A stretch of DNA of 64,000 bases from Pollutiaquabacter aromativorans (GCA_049177215.1 CP185379.1:248001-312000), one strand, 5' to 3'; positions 17,147 to 26,518 are shown, numbered from the stretch's first letter. Notes: a model not told the origin generated them from the sequence alone. A program made the numbers and translations.

Positions 17147-18334
17147 ATGTCCAGATTGATATCCAGAAACGTTCTGCTGCTTTCTCTGATAAGCCTGTGT
17201 ACGGACCTCGCCAGTGAGCTTTTGTATCCTGTCATGCCCGGATACCTGCGTTCGATTGGTTTTTCCATGGCGTTGATCGGATTGCTGGAAGGCATTGCGG
17301 AGGCGATAGCAGGTTTGAGTAAAGGTTATTTCGGACATCTGAGCGATGTGAAGGGGCGCAGGCTGCCATTTGTCCAATGGGGTTATGCTTTGAGTGCCAT
17401 TTCCAAACCTCTGTTCGCGATTACTGTTCGTCCGGTTGGCGTCTTCTTTGCCCGGACCATCGATCGCGTCGGCAAAGGGATACGAACCGGTGCCCGCGAC
17501 GCATTGCTGTCGGCTGACGCTTCGGTTGCAACAAAAGCTCGTGTGTTCGGATTCCATCGAGCAATGGACACGATCGGTGCGGTACTTGGTCCGCTGGTTG
17601 CCTTGCTCTATTTGAGTTATCACCCGGGCGCATATAGAGACTTGTTTCTACTTGCGTTTCTGCCTGGTTTTGGGGCTATCGTACTTACCATGTTTCTGCG
17701 TGAAAGAAGAGCCCAGAATCAGGCAAAAACGGTTTCGCCGGTTCGGTTCCTTGATTTTACTCGCTATTGGCGAATTGCGGATCCGGCATATCGTAAACTC
17801 GTCGCAGCGCTGCTGGTCTTTGCACTCGTCAACAGTTCGGATATTTTTCTTTTGTTGCGGATGCGCGAATCGGGAATGAGCGATCCGGCAGTGATCGGCG
17901 CTTATTGCTTCTATAATCTCATTTACGCGCTGGCAGCTTATCCGCTTGGAATGGTCGCTGATCGTTTCGGTTTTCGAAATGTGCTGGTGATGGGTTTGTT
18001 TTTGTTTGCAGGAGTGTATGCAGGCTTCGCTGTGAGTTCTTCGATTGAGATTTACATGATTCTTCTCGCCTTCTATGGAATCTATGCCGCGGCAACCGAA
18101 AGTATTGCCAAAGCGTGGATAACGACTGTGTGCGAAAAAAAGGACACAGCAACAGCGGTTGGTACATTTACCGCTTTCCAAAGTATCGCGACGCTGTTAT
18201 CCAGCACGCTGACCGGTATACTCTGGACCGTCTTTGGACCCTTTGTGGCCTTCGGAACCTCCGCCATGGTTACAATTCTTGTCGCCTGTTACATGCTAAG
18301 CATGAAATCGCAAAGTATTTCCAAATCCCATTAA
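17147..18334 (+). CDS. MFS transporter
   Basis: Inner-membrane major facilitator of 395 residues with about 12 hydrophobic segments. Between helices 2 and 3 lies the MFS motif A variant GHLSDVKGRR, and in helix 5 a motif RVFGFHRAMDTIGAVLGP. The second half repeats the loop as GMVADRFGFRNV. Such proteins export drugs or import small solutes; the substrate is unknown. Upstream in-frame TTG codons would add a non-conserved 37-residue extension, so ATG at 17147 was chosen. It is an isolated gene between the tRNA and a repeat region. No clear promoter box was found. Confidence 0.85.
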   Translation: MSRLISRNVLLLSLISLCTDLASELLYPVMPGYLRSIGFSMALIGLLEGIAEAIAGLSKGYFGHLSDVKGRRLPFVQWGYALSAISKPLFAITVRPVGVFFARTIDRVGKGIRTGARDALLSADASVATKARVFGFHRAMDTIGAVLGPLVALLYLSYHPGAYRDLFLLAFLPGFGAIVLTMFLRERRAQNQAKTVSPVRFLDFTRYWRIADPAYRKLVAALLVFALVNSSDIFLLLRMRESGMSDPAVIGAYCFYNLIYALAAYPLGMVADRFGFRNVLVMGLFLFAGVYAGFAVSSSIEIYMILLAFYGIYAAATESIAKAWITTVCEKKDTATAVGTFTAFQSIATLLSSTLTGILWTVFGPFVAFGTSAMVTILVACYMLSMKSQSISKSH

Positions 18335-18397
18335 TATTTATTCCGTCTGTTCATTTCTGTATAAAAACCTGAAGTGAGGTTTTCAGCCTCACTATTC

Positions 18398-18475
18398 ACT
18401 CCTGCCTACGCTAAAGCTTCGGCAGGAAAAATTCACTGTTCACTGTTCACTGTTTACTATTCACTATTCACTAAC
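18398..18475. repeat. GTTCACT heptamer array plus hairpin element copy 2
   Basis: A 26-base hairpin element at 18401-18426 (second copy of that at 9934-9959) is followed by units gttcact, gtttact and attcact to about 18475, all with a 7-nt step. The 240-base gap holds no gene. Confidence 0.75.
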
Positions 18476-18574
18476 CTCCTCTTCACCCACCACCGCAAAA
18501 TGATCCATCCCTGACAATCCCTAACACTTCCGTGAAACTTGTCGGTGCCCGATGTATTTCCTTCGGCCTTCATA

Positions 18575-18934
18575 ATGCTTCCGGCCATGCAACCCCCACC
18601 CGTGGACGAGCGTTCTGCCTCGCTCAAGCGCCTTTACTTCGTCTTGTGGACGATGGGCGAATCATTTCCTGCGCAACGGACCTTTCAATCGGTCGATCTG
18701 AGCAGGCACGAATTGTATTTGCAAAAAGCCTTCCGCGAAGGTTCCCTGGTCATGGCAGCCTCCTTTGAAAATGGAAGCGGCATCGTGTCCCTCATGGAGG
18801 CCGAATCGGAGCAGGACATCCAGCAGTTCGTACGAAAATGCCCGGACGTATTGGACCGGGTTTTACAGGCGCGGGTCAAACCCTGCCGTCCACTATTTTG
18901 GAAGGACTATAGTACAAGCGGGAAAGCGCGTTAG
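18575..18934 (+). CDS. YCII-domain-like protein
   Basis: About 119 residues with an alpha/beta (ferredoxin-like) layout: LKRLYFVLWTMG, LSRHELYLQKAFREGSLVMAASFENGSGIVSLMEAESEQDIQQFVRKCP. This resembles YCII-related proteins, whose function is mostly unknown. The conserved HxxY-type His is seen in the SRHELYL segment. The exact start is uncertain: ATG at 18575 or 18587 (MQPPPVDERS). The stop overlaps the convergent CpeT-like gene by 4 bases. Confidence 0.65.
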   Translation: MLPAMQPPPVDERSASLKRLYFVLWTMGESFPAQRTFQSVDLSRHELYLQKAFREGSLVMAASFENGSGIVSLMEAESEQDIQQFVRKCPDVLDRVLQARVKPCRPLFWKDYSTSGKAR

Positions 18935-19551
18935 CGACCCTTCAACTTGACGAATTCGTAACCGCCTTTCTCCGCGCCCCAGACCTGCTCGTCTTTTTCG
19001 TTATAACCACGGTCCCAGGAAAGCAAACGTTCCGGGGTGATCGTTACTTCCGAGGTAGCATAGGCAGCGCCCTTTCGGTCGCTCGGACATTGCTTGCCCA
19101 CCGTGCTTCCGGCGAACTGTCCGTCGGCTTGCTTTCGCAGTATTACGGAGCATCCTTTCTTCTCGGTCAGACTGTCAATTGGAAGTTTCTCCAGCAGTTC
19201 CGGATGGTGGGTGAAACGCAAGGGTTCCTGCAGGGTGTATATGACGCTCTCGAAAACACCGGGTTCGATTTCGTGGACGCGGTAAACCCGTTGGCGGTAG
19301 GGTTTATCAAGGTAATCGGCAACGGCCTGCTCCACGTAAAACCAATGACCATCCGATCGTTCTTTCCAGATAGGAGCCATCAGCAAACGGATGTCGAAAT
19401 AGTTGGCAGTGTCGCGTAAGTGCTGCGCCTCACTACTGTAAGATCCGGCCATCCAGTCGGTCAGACGGGTAAGGTCGGGCGATTGCGCTTCCGCTTGGAT
19501 CAGCAGGAAGATTTGAAATACGAGAAGGCTTATACCAGATTTACGCATCAT
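18931..19551 (-). CDS. CpcT/CpeT-family protein, secreted
   Basis: 206 residues with a signal peptide (cleavage near IQAEAQ, residue 23). The mature part has the CpcT/CpeT pattern: LTDWMAGSYSSEAQ, YFDIRLLMAPIW, DGHWFYVEQAVADYLDKPYRQRVY and LSWDRGYN. In cyanobacteria this family attaches bilins to phycobiliproteins. This organism has no visible phycobilisome genes, so the role must differ (perhaps binding a linear tetrapyrrole or another ligand in the periplasm). MRKSG at 19548 is an equally good start. It overlaps the YCII-like gene at the stops; the sorting-domain protein follows upstream on the same strand 14 bases away. Confidence 0.85.
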   Translation of the reverse strand: MMRKSGISLLVFQIFLLIQAEAQSPDLTRLTDWMAGSYSSEAQHLRDTANYFDIRLLMAPIWKERSDGHWFYVEQAVADYLDKPYRQRVYRVHEIEPGVFESVIYTLQEPLRFTHHPELLEKLPIDSLTEKKGCSVILRKQADGQFAGSTVGKQCPSDRKGAAYATSEVTITPERLLSWDRGYNEKDEQVWGAEKGGYEFVKLKGR

Positions 19552-19565
19552 GGAACAGGAAGTAG

Positions 19566-20417
19566 TCAGGGTATGACGAGCAGTTGATTTCCGAGCAGAC
19601 GTTTTTCATCGCTTACCACGATCAGATACGTTCCGGAAGCCAGGGCGGCCGCGTTGATGCTTCTGGTTTCACTTTTCTCCAGAGTCGATTGCAGGATCTT
19701 TCTGCCTTGAAGATCGAACAAGTCGAGCTGCGCGGTGGACGGTCCATCCAATAGGGAAGCCATGATGCATTGACCGGCTGATGCGTAGGTTGCCATGAAT
19801 ACTGGCTGATCGGGTGTGAGGTTGGAAATGCCGGCAGGAAATCCGCAGAGTATTAGTGTGTCGCATAAGGTGCATCCACATACATCCGTAACGCATAGGC
19901 TATAAGTGATATTCCCGCACATGTTATTTATCGTGGGAAGAGTAACCATGCCAGGATTCCAAAGATAAGTAACGGGGAGCGAGCATGAAGAGCTGACGGT
20001 TCCAAGTCCGCTGCCGTCGCAGCATGTTGCGCAACTGGCCGGGGTGGTCGTCACCAGGAACCGTAAGGGCTGTGGAACGAAATATACCGTGTTGACCCAA
20101 TCGCCTACGGAGTCCTCGACGTATAGACTGATCTGGGATTGTGCGCAAACGCCCGTAGTGAAACTGTCTATTGAGCCGGTCGACCAACTATAAGTGAAGG
20201 GTGGTACACCGCCTTGCACGAAGCAGGAGACTTGTCCGATACAAAGCGAATCGCAATCGGGTACATCAAGCATGAACTGGACTGACAAACCTCCATTCGA
20301 TGCTGCGATTTCGCTTTCTTTTTCGAAGGGAAGCTTCCGGTCTTGAGTTGTTTGAGTGGCAAAAGAAGAGAACGCCCACAGGAGAAACATTGTTGTCAAA
20401 AGTGAATGATGTCGCAT
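19566..20417 (-). CDS. cysteine-rich secreted protein with type IX sorting domain
   Basis: 283 residues. Signal peptide (residues 1-21, FSSFA); a Cys-rich middle (SCFVQGGVPPFTYSWSTGS, then CATCCDGSG and VCGCTLCDTLILC) resembling SprB-type repeats of surface adhesins; and a C-terminal type A sorting domain (LDLFDLQGRKILQSTL ... ASGTYLIVVSDEKRLLGNQLLVIP). It would cross the outer membrane by the type IX system. ATG at 20417 begins a normal signal peptide. It probably forms one transcription unit with the CpeT-like gene downstream. Confidence 0.82.
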   Translation of the reverse strand: MRHHSLLTTMFLLWAFSSFATQTTQDRKLPFEKESEIAASNGGLSVQFMLDVPDCDSLCIGQVSCFVQGGVPPFTYSWSTGSIDSFTTGVCAQSQISLYVEDSVGDWVNTVYFVPQPLRFLVTTTPASCATCCDGSGLGTVSSSCSLPVTYLWNPGMVTLPTINNMCGNITYSLCVTDVCGCTLCDTLILCGFPAGISNLTPDQPVFMATYASAGQCIMASLLDGPSTAQLDLFDLQGRKILQSTLEKSETRSINAAALASGTYLIVVSDEKRLLGNQLLVIP

Positions 20418-20482
20418 GTTCTTGAAATTTGATAAAGATCGAAGGGTTGATGCCGAGTCCACGGAATCCTTCTTAAAAGTAG

Positions 20483-20490
20483 TAATTTTG
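20483..20490 (+). promoter_or_regulatory. promoter -7 box of the 20514 gene
   Basis: TAATTTTG, a perfect -7 box, 23 bases before the ATG. Confidence 0.6.
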
Positions 20491-20513
20491 GAATCCGAAA
20501 TGGATAGTGCTTT

Positions 20514-22013
20514 ATGCTGGGAATTTTTTCACGTATACTGATTATATTGACCTTGATTGGTGCTTTTCCCGGCTTAGCCAGGGAGATAAAGTGGTCGCCA
20601 ACGCTTCCTGAAAACGCGAAATTCCCCTACCTCAAGATCATCGGAGGCGATGACGAAGGGTTTTTCGTATTGCGCAGCAACATCAGCCTCGATACCGACC
20701 GCGATCGGGCAGGACTGCGCAGCCGGAAGTATTTCCTCCAGTACTTTTCCATGGAAATGGCGCTGCGATGGGAAGGCGAACTCAACGCCCAATCGGATGA
20801 TACCCGATTCGCAGATATCAAGGTGGTCAATGGCCGCGTCCTGGTGGTTTCCTATGCGCAGGATAAGTCCACCCGACAGTTTCGCTTCTATGCCCAGTAT
20901 CTTGGCACGGGTGCAGCCTACATCGGCACCCCAGTCCTGATCGATACCGTCGCGGTAAGCAGGCTCGATGAAGACAACAAGCCGGGTATTCTGCTGAATC
21001 GTGACGAATCACAGTTCGTTTTCACCTACCGAAAAGTCCCATCGGATGGTTCGAGACAATCGTTCGAAGCGGTGCTGCTCGATACTGCATTGTCGTTGCT
21101 CTACCGGAAAGAGATCCCGGTCGATACCGAACAACCCCGGTTTTCACCGCTTCGTTATGTGCTCACCGAACGGGGGAACTTCTACATTCTTGGCATCGAG
21201 TTCCTGACAGACAAGAAAGTCAAAGCGCCAGGAGAGAGCTATTACCGCCTCTTGGGTTATCAGCATTCCGGTGATCGCCTGGTCAATCAGGAGATCAAAG
21301 TGCAGGATCGTTTTCTGACGGACGTTTCGCTGGCGGCCGATAACCGCAATAACCGAATTGTCGTCGCAGGTTTTTACTCGGATAAAACCAACTACACGAC
21401 GTCCGGTGTTTTCTATTACGGCCTGGAAGAGGATGCGCTCGCGACCACGCGGGTTTTGACGGCTCCCTTCAGCCAGGAGTTCGTGCGTAAAACGTCCGGC
21501 GATCGCCGTGACCGGGGCAGTGGGGAGTTGGTCAACTACTCGATCGACCGGATCATCCTGCGTAACGACGGGGGCGCGGTGATCGTCGCGGAGTCCTTTT
21601 ACCAGACCACTCGTACGTATTGGGATTTCTACATGCAGGCCAGTGTGACGCATTACTATTACCATTTCGGCAACATCCTGCTGATCTCCATGGATCCCGC
21701 CGGCAGTATCTCCTGGAGCAACGTGGTTCAAAAGGACCAGAATTCGATCGACGATACTGGATACTACTCGTCCTACTGTTCCGTCGTTTCCAATGGAATG
21801 CAGTATTCCCTCTTCAATAAATACATCGACGACGATTCGTCCGTGCTGTTATCGATCGTTGACGGAAAAGGCGCGCAACGGACGGAAACGCTTTTCAATG
21901 AAGTGGAGCGCGTCGCCATCATCCCGCGATCCGGTAAACAGGTCGACGAGGAAACGCTGCTGCTGCCCGCTTACCGGCAGAATAAACTGTACTTCGTAAG
22001 GATCACGTTCTGA
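20514..22013 (+). CDS. secreted protein of unknown function, beta-rich
   Basis: 499 residues with a signal peptide (MLGIFSRILIILTLIGAFPGLA). The rest is rich in short beta strands (GDDEGFFVLRSN, GRVLVVSYAQD, ENRNNRIVVAGFYSDK-like, GNILLISMDPAGSISWSNVVQKDQNSIDD), the kind of repeat seen in beta-propeller sensor or surface proteins. No catalytic motif and no sorting domain at the C-terminus. It is monocistronic with its own promoter box; the LysM gene converges from the other side after 7 bases. I do not recognise the family. Confidence 0.78.
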   Translation: MLGIFSRILIILTLIGAFPGLAREIKWSPTLPENAKFPYLKIIGGDDEGFFVLRSNISLDTDRDRAGLRSRKYFLQYFSMEMALRWEGELNAQSDDTRFADIKVVNGRVLVVSYAQDKSTRQFRFYAQYLGTGAAYIGTPVLIDTVAVSRLDEDNKPGILLNRDESQFVFTYRKVPSDGSRQSFEAVLLDTALSLLYRKEIPVDTEQPRFSPLRYVLTERGNFYILGIEFLTDKKVKAPGESYYRLLGYQHSGDRLVNQEIKVQDRFLTDVSLAADNRNNRIVVAGFYSDKTNYTTSGVFYYGLEEDALATTRVLTAPFSQEFVRKTSGDRRDRGSGELVNYSIDRIILRNDGGAVIVAESFYQTTRTYWDFYMQASVTHYYYHFGNILLISMDPAGSISWSNVVQKDQNSIDDTGYYSSYCSVVSNGMQYSLFNKYIDDDSSVLLSIVDGKGAQRTETLFNEVERVAIIPRSGKQVDEETLLLPAYRQNKLYFVRITF

Positions 22014-22020
22014 ACGGAAC

Positions 22021-23019
22021 TTATTCCGCTACCTGAAGTCGTGTGCCCGGTGCAAGGCTGGCCGATTCTTCCAGCTCGTTGTACTTGCAAAGAAAACGGG
22101 TCTTCATACCGAGTTCCTGGGATACGGAATGGACGGTATCGCCGGGTTTTACGACGTAGAAACGGGTGTCCGCGTCGCGTTTTTTCGGTTTGATGTAAAT
22201 GATCTGTCCTTCGAACAACGGGGTGTTCTCGGGCAGTTCGTTGTATTTCGGCAATTGCCAATATCCGTAGCTCAATTCACGGGAAAGTGACTCGAACGTA
22301 TCGCCCTTGCGCGCACGAATGAACTCCACCCCGTTGTTCCGTTCGATGCGGCGGTTGGAGAACATGTCCACCGGCTCTACACTGGGGACAAACACCCGTT
22401 GCTCACGCACCGTGTTTTCAACGGGTGGGAGGGGACGTGCCTCCACCGGAACGTTGGTGTTGGTGCTGGCGATCGGCCGGTTTTCCGGATTCTCTGCAAG
22501 ATCGTAGACGTGCAGGTTGTGCTCTTCAATGATCTTGATGAGTCGGTTCGCGTAGGTCGGATCAGTTGCGTAGCCGGCCTTCTTCAGACCGTGCGCCCAA
22601 CCTTTGTAATCGGTACGATTGAGTTCGAATAAAAAGGAATAGCGCGGACGGGTCTTCAAGAAATTCGAATGGTCGTCGAAGGATTCAAAGACCGAGTTGT
22701 ATTTCCGAAAACATTCATTCGGCTTGTCGTCGTCCTGGTAATAGCCCGGGCCGTCCCAGTTGGAACACTTAATGCCAAAGTGGTTATTCGCCACTTTTGC
22801 CAGCGGACTGTTGCCGTCACTTGATTCGAGGCAGGCCTGGGCAAGTGTAATGCTGGCCGGAACGCCCGAACGATACATTTCCCGGATCGCATCGTCCTTG
22901 TACAGGCTGATATACTCGGTCCGGGTCAGTTTTACCGCGTCACTGGCACCCGCCGAAAAGGCGGACAGCACCGACAGGGCGGCGGGTAAAATTCGGCGGA
23001 AGCATTTCACGAAAGACAT
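22021..23019 (-). CDS. N-acetylglucosaminidase (GH73-like) with two LysM domains
   Basis: Peptidoglycan hydrolase of 332 residues. After a signal peptide (FSAGASDA), a GH73-type glucosaminidase domain: YISLYKDDAIREM, GVPASITLAQACLESSDGNSPLA (catalytic Glu in CLESS), NHFGIKC, then KKAGYATDPTYANRLIKIIE. A Pro-rich linker leads to two LysM modules (FIRARKGDTFESLSREL and YVVKPGDTVHSVSQEL) that bind glycan chains. ATG at 23019 begins a standard signal peptide; the longer open frame was rejected. It lies 43 bases after the pyridoxal-phosphate enzyme gene on the same strand. Confidence 0.9.
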   Translation of the reverse strand: MSFVKCFRRILPAALSVLSAFSAGASDAVKLTRTEYISLYKDDAIREMYRSGVPASITLAQACLESSDGNSPLAKVANNHFGIKCSNWDGPGYYQDDDKPNECFRKYNSVFESFDDHSNFLKTRPRYSFLFELNRTDYKGWAHGLKKAGYATDPTYANRLIKIIEEHNLHVYDLAENPENRPIASTNTNVPVEARPLPPVENTVREQRVFVPSVEPVDMFSNRRIERNNGVEFIRARKGDTFESLSRELSYGYWQLPKYNELPENTPLFEGQIIYIKPKKRDADTRFYVVKPGDTVHSVSQELGMKTRFLCKYNELEESASLAPGTRLQVAE

Positions 23020-23062
23020 AACGGAATCCAGGGCTATTTTCTTATCCCTTTGAACGGCAATT

Positions 23063-24007
23063 TTACGAATTGGATACAGCCAATTTGCTACTTGTGCGGA
23101 TTTCGAATGCTGCATCGCACGGATACAAGCCACCCGTGTGGATGATCAGCACCTTACTGCCTTTAGGGAAGTAGTTTTCGTTGATCATCCGGATAACCGC
23201 AAAAAATGCTTTTCCGGTATAGACGGGTTCGATGGGGATGCCTGTATCAACCCCGAATCGGGTACAAAATTCGAGCAGCTCCACATTTTTTTTGGCATAT
23301 CCGCCAAAGACGAAATCGTCGAGGAGGATATAGCGCTCGTCCTTTACCCCGAACGTGCGAATCCGTTCACGGATATTCTTCAGATCATGCACCACCGCGA
23401 TCCCGATGGCCTGTTGATGCGGTAGCAAGGATGCCGTGAGTCCGGCAAGCGTCGTTCCGGTTCCACAGGCCACTACAACATGGGTGAAGGTCGAAGAGAT
23501 CGCCGGATCCAGGATCCGTTTACTTCCCTGGAAGCCGGCTTCATTCGAGCCACCTTCAGGAACTACCTGGAAATCCGATGGCGAACAGTCCAGTTCCCGT
23601 GCGGCAGCCTGGCAGTAGAAAGTCTGCGATGCTTCGTCTTCTTTGCGCCGATATTGTTCGCGCTCGGAGAAGACCAATCGCATGCCCGCCGAACGAAGAA
23701 AGTCGAGTCGCGGATTCCGGTTCTCTTCGCCCCGGACGATCCCAACAACGGGAATTCCTGCGCGGCGGCAGAGTTCCGCAGTAGCAACCAGATGGTTCGA
23801 CCAGGCCCCGCCGAATGTAAGCAGGGCCTTTTTTCCTGAACGGCGAAAGGCCATCAGGTTTTCGCGGAGTTTGTAAACTTTGTTTCCGCCCAACCAGGGG
23901 TCCGACAGATCGTCGCGCTGAACAAATAGCCCGATTTCCTTGTTCGGAAGCGATACAGTCTGGATGATCCGCTGTTCGGGTAAGGCTAACGGCATAATAA
24001 TCAGCAT
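23063..24007 (-). CDS. D-cysteine desulfhydrase / ACC deaminase-family PLP enzyme
   Basis: 314 residues, cytoplasmic fold-type II PLP enzyme. The cofactor lysine lies in GGNKVYKL (Lys43), followed by TFGGAWSNHLVATA and the phosphate-binding CGTGTTLAG loop. The family turns D-cysteine into pyruvate, H2S and ammonia, or deaminates 1-aminocyclopropane-1-carboxylate. The two cannot be separated here with confidence; the former is more common in Bacteroidota. ATG at 24007 or 23995 (MPLALPEQ). It precedes the glucosaminidase gene on the same strand. Confidence 0.85.
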   Translation of the reverse strand: MLIIMPLALPEQRIIQTVSLPNKEIGLFVQRDDLSDPWLGGNKVYKLRENLMAFRRSGKKALLTFGGAWSNHLVATAELCRRAGIPVVGIVRGEENRNPRLDFLRSAGMRLVFSEREQYRRKEDEASQTFYCQAAARELDCSPSDFQVVPEGGSNEAGFQGSKRILDPAISSTFTHVVVACGTGTTLAGLTASLLPHQQAIGIAVVHDLKNIRERIRTFGVKDERYILLDDFVFGGYAKKNVELLEFCTRFGVDTGIPIEPVYTGKAFFAVIRMINENYFPKGSKVLIIHTGGLYPCDAAFEIRTSSKLAVSNS

Positions 24008-24016
24008 ATTCCGACA

Positions 24017-24047
24017 TTGGAGAAGGCTGTCGGATTGCTTAAATTTG
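24017..24047 (+). promoter_or_regulatory. promoter of the DUF5522-hutU unit
   Basis: TTG at 24017-24019, 20 bases, then a perfect TAAATTTG box at 24040-24047. The gene starts at 24100, giving a leader of about 45-50 bases. Confidence 0.65.
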
Positions 24048-24099
24048 CTAAAATTTACCGTTCATTTCCCGACGGCGTGATCCGAAGATTTGCGGACCC

Positions 24100-24270
24100 A
24101 TGAAGTTCACAGACAAGTTCGATCCTGAAGACTATTACCTCTCTCCGGAAGGCTACGTCGTCTTTACCGAAAAATACCACCTCAAGCGGGGTTACTGTTG
24201 TCAAAGCGGTTGCCGCCATTGTCCGTGGAGGAAGAAGGACGACACCAAGAAGCGAAAATACCCATCCTGA
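24100..24270 (+). CDS. DUF5522 small cysteine-rich protein
   Basis: 56 residues. The conserved core is YYLSPEGYVVFTEKYHLKRG followed by YCCQSGCRHCPW, with five cysteines and a histidine that suggest a metal site (zinc or iron-sulfur). Proteins of this small family are widespread in Bacteroidota and eukaryotes, but their role is unknown. It starts after a perfect promoter and ends 10 bases before hutU, so the two are probably co-transcribed. A link to histidine breakdown is only positional. Confidence 0.85.
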   Translation: MKFTDKFDPEDYYLSPEGYVVFTEKYHLKRGYCCQSGCRHCPWRKKDDTKKRKYPS

Positions 24271-24280
24271 CACTGCAGCT

Positions 24281-25964
24281 ATGTCAAAGACCCTAGGCAC
24301 CGAAAAGCTCGACCTGACGAAAACAAAAACGCCGCACGGCACCCTCCTCAGTTGTAAAGGCTGGATCCAGGAAGCCGCACTCCGGATGTTGTTGAACAAC
24401 CTTGATCCGGAAGTGGCCGAACGGCCCGAAGACCTGGTCGTGTACGGCGGCCGTGGAAAGGCGGCGCGGAATGTGGAGAGCTTCGAGCTGATCGTGAAAG
24501 CGTTGAAGGACTTGCGCGACGATGAAACGCTGCTCGTCCAAAGCGGAAAGCCGGTCGGTATTCTTCCGACGCATCGTGACGCGCCGCGGGTCCTGATCAG
24601 TAATTCACAGTTGGTTCCTAAGTGGGCTACCTGGGACGTCTTTGACGAACTGGAGAAAAAAGGACTCATCATGTACGGTCAGATGACCGCCGGGTCCTGG
24701 ATCTACATCGGCTCACAGGGAATCGTGCAGGGAACGTATGAGACCTTCAACGCGGTTGCCGAAAAACACTTCGGCGGTTCCCTCAAGGGCCGACTCTGCG
24801 TTACCGCGGGCCTTGGCGGAATGGGCGGTGCGCAACCCTTGGCCATCACCATGGCGGAAGGCGTCTGCCTTGCCGCTGAAGTGGAGGAGTGGCGTGCACA
24901 GAAGCGCGTGGAAACCCGCTACCTCGATATCATCGAGCACGACCTCGACAAAGCCATCGACCTTGCCCTGGAGTTCAAAGCCAAGGGGGAGAATAAGTCG
25001 ATCGGCGTCATTTGTACCGCGGTTCATATGCTGCAACGTCTGAAGCAGCGTGGTATCGTACCGGACGTATTGACCGATCAGACATCCGCACACGATCCCC
25101 TGGTAGGATATCTGCCCGAAAGGCTGACGATCGCCGAGGCCAATGTGCTGCGCGAATCGAACCCGAAGCAATACATCGACCTGGCTTACGACGCCATGGC
25201 CGAGCACGTGCGCCTGATGCTGGATTTGCAACAGCAAGGCGCCATCACGTTTGATTACGGTAACAACCTGCGCGCACGCGCACAGGAGCGCGGCGTTCAG
25301 AACGCGTTTGATTTCCCCGGTTTCGTTCCGGCTTACATCCGTCCGCTCTTCTGCGAAGGCAAAGGACCGTTCCGTTGGGCAGCCCTGTCGGGTGATCCTC
25401 AGGATATCGCAGAGACCGACAAGGTTATTCTCGAACTTTTTCCGGAGAACACTTCCCTCCATCGCTGGATCCGGATGGCGCAGGAGCGTATCGCCTTCCA
25501 GGGATTGCCGGCGCGTATCTGCTGGCTCGGCATGGGCGAGCGAGCGAAGGCCGGGCTTGCCTTCAATGAACTGGTAAGAACGGGCAAAGTCAAAGGCGCC
25601 CATCGTGATCGGCCGTGACCACCTCGATACGGGTTCAGTCGCATCTCCCAACCGGGAAACCGAAGCCATGCTGGATGGGTCCGACGCGATCGCTGACTGG
25701 CCACTCCTGAACGCCTTGATCAACACGGCAGGTGGTGCGAGCTGGGTTTCGCTCCACCACGGCGGCGGAGTCGGTATGGGATATTCCATCCACGCCGGTA
25801 TGGTCATCGTCGCTGACGGAACGGAAGAAGCAAAGCGGCGCCTCGAGCGCGTCTTGCACAACGATCCGGCAATGGGCGTCATCCGCCATGCGGACGCGGG
25901 TTACGATATTGCGCTCGATACCGCCCGGAAGTTCCGGCTCGACCTGGGAAGCCGACTCAAATAA
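24281..25964 (+). CDS. hutU: urocanate hydratase, single-base frameshift
   Basis: Second step of histidine degradation: adds water to urocanate using tightly bound NAD+. The N-terminal part has the NAD-binding and core signatures (MTAGSWIYIGSQGIVQGTYETF, GLGGMGGAQPLA, DQTSAHDPLVGY). The frame breaks at about 25595, where one extra G gives KGAHRDRP. The next frame continues with VIGRDHLDTGSVASPNRETE, GGASWVSLHHGGGVGMGYS and DAGYDIALD. Without the extra base the protein is 560 residues, the normal length. No hutH/hutI/hutG is adjacent. Confidence 0.9.
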
Positions 25965-26069
25965 ACGAAGTTATGCAACGGATACGGGCGTGGGTTCTTC
26001 ACCTTCGCCCGTTCTTTTTCCGGCATAGTGCTTGCTTTATCGCGGCTGTTCCCTGCTTATCTTCATCCC

Positions 26070-26486
26070 ATGAAACGCATCCTGCTCCCCGGACTGCTTT
26101 GTTGCCTGATCGTATTCGGACTCAGTTCGTGTGAAAAGACCGATGACGGGGACATTTCCGGTAACGACCGGGAAAAATTCCTGGGCGACTGGCTGGGACA
26201 ATCAACCGGTTCGGTGCAGGGTTCAATCAACTTCAACATGACCATTACCGCATCGAACAGCGCGCCGGATCAGGTCTTGTTCGAGAATTTTGATGGCTAC
26301 GGCAGTGGCACCTTCATTCCTGCAACGGTCAGCGGATCGGATTTTTCGTTCATCCGCACCATCATCTCCGGTGATACCATAGAAGGCAGCGGTCGGTATA
26401 ATTCAAACAACACGCTGAGCTTCTCCTTCACGGTACGTGACGGACAAACGGTCGATACGCGCAGCGGAACAGCGCGACGACCTTAA
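26070..26486 (+). CDS. small lipoprotein, unknown function
   Basis: 138 residues. Signal peptide with lipobox LSSC (Cys at residue 21), then an acidic tether (EKTDDGDISGND). The mature part is rich in short beta strands (FLGDWLGQSTGSVQGSINFNMTITASN, IEGSGRYNSNNTLSFSFTVRDGQTV), resembling small lipocalin-like lipoproteins in Bacteroidota. A weak promoter-like element (TTG at 26032, TATCTTCA at 26058-26065) lies just before the ATG. It converges with psd. Confidence 0.75.
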   Translation: MKRILLPGLLCCLIVFGLSSCEKTDDGDISGNDREKFLGDWLGQSTGSVQGSINFNMTITASNSAPDQVLFENFDGYGSGTFIPATVSGSDFSFIRTIISGDTIEGSGRYNSNNTLSFSFTVRDGQTVDTRSGTARRP

Positions 26487-26518
26487 AAAGATATTTCGTA
26501 ATATGATCGAAGGACCGA

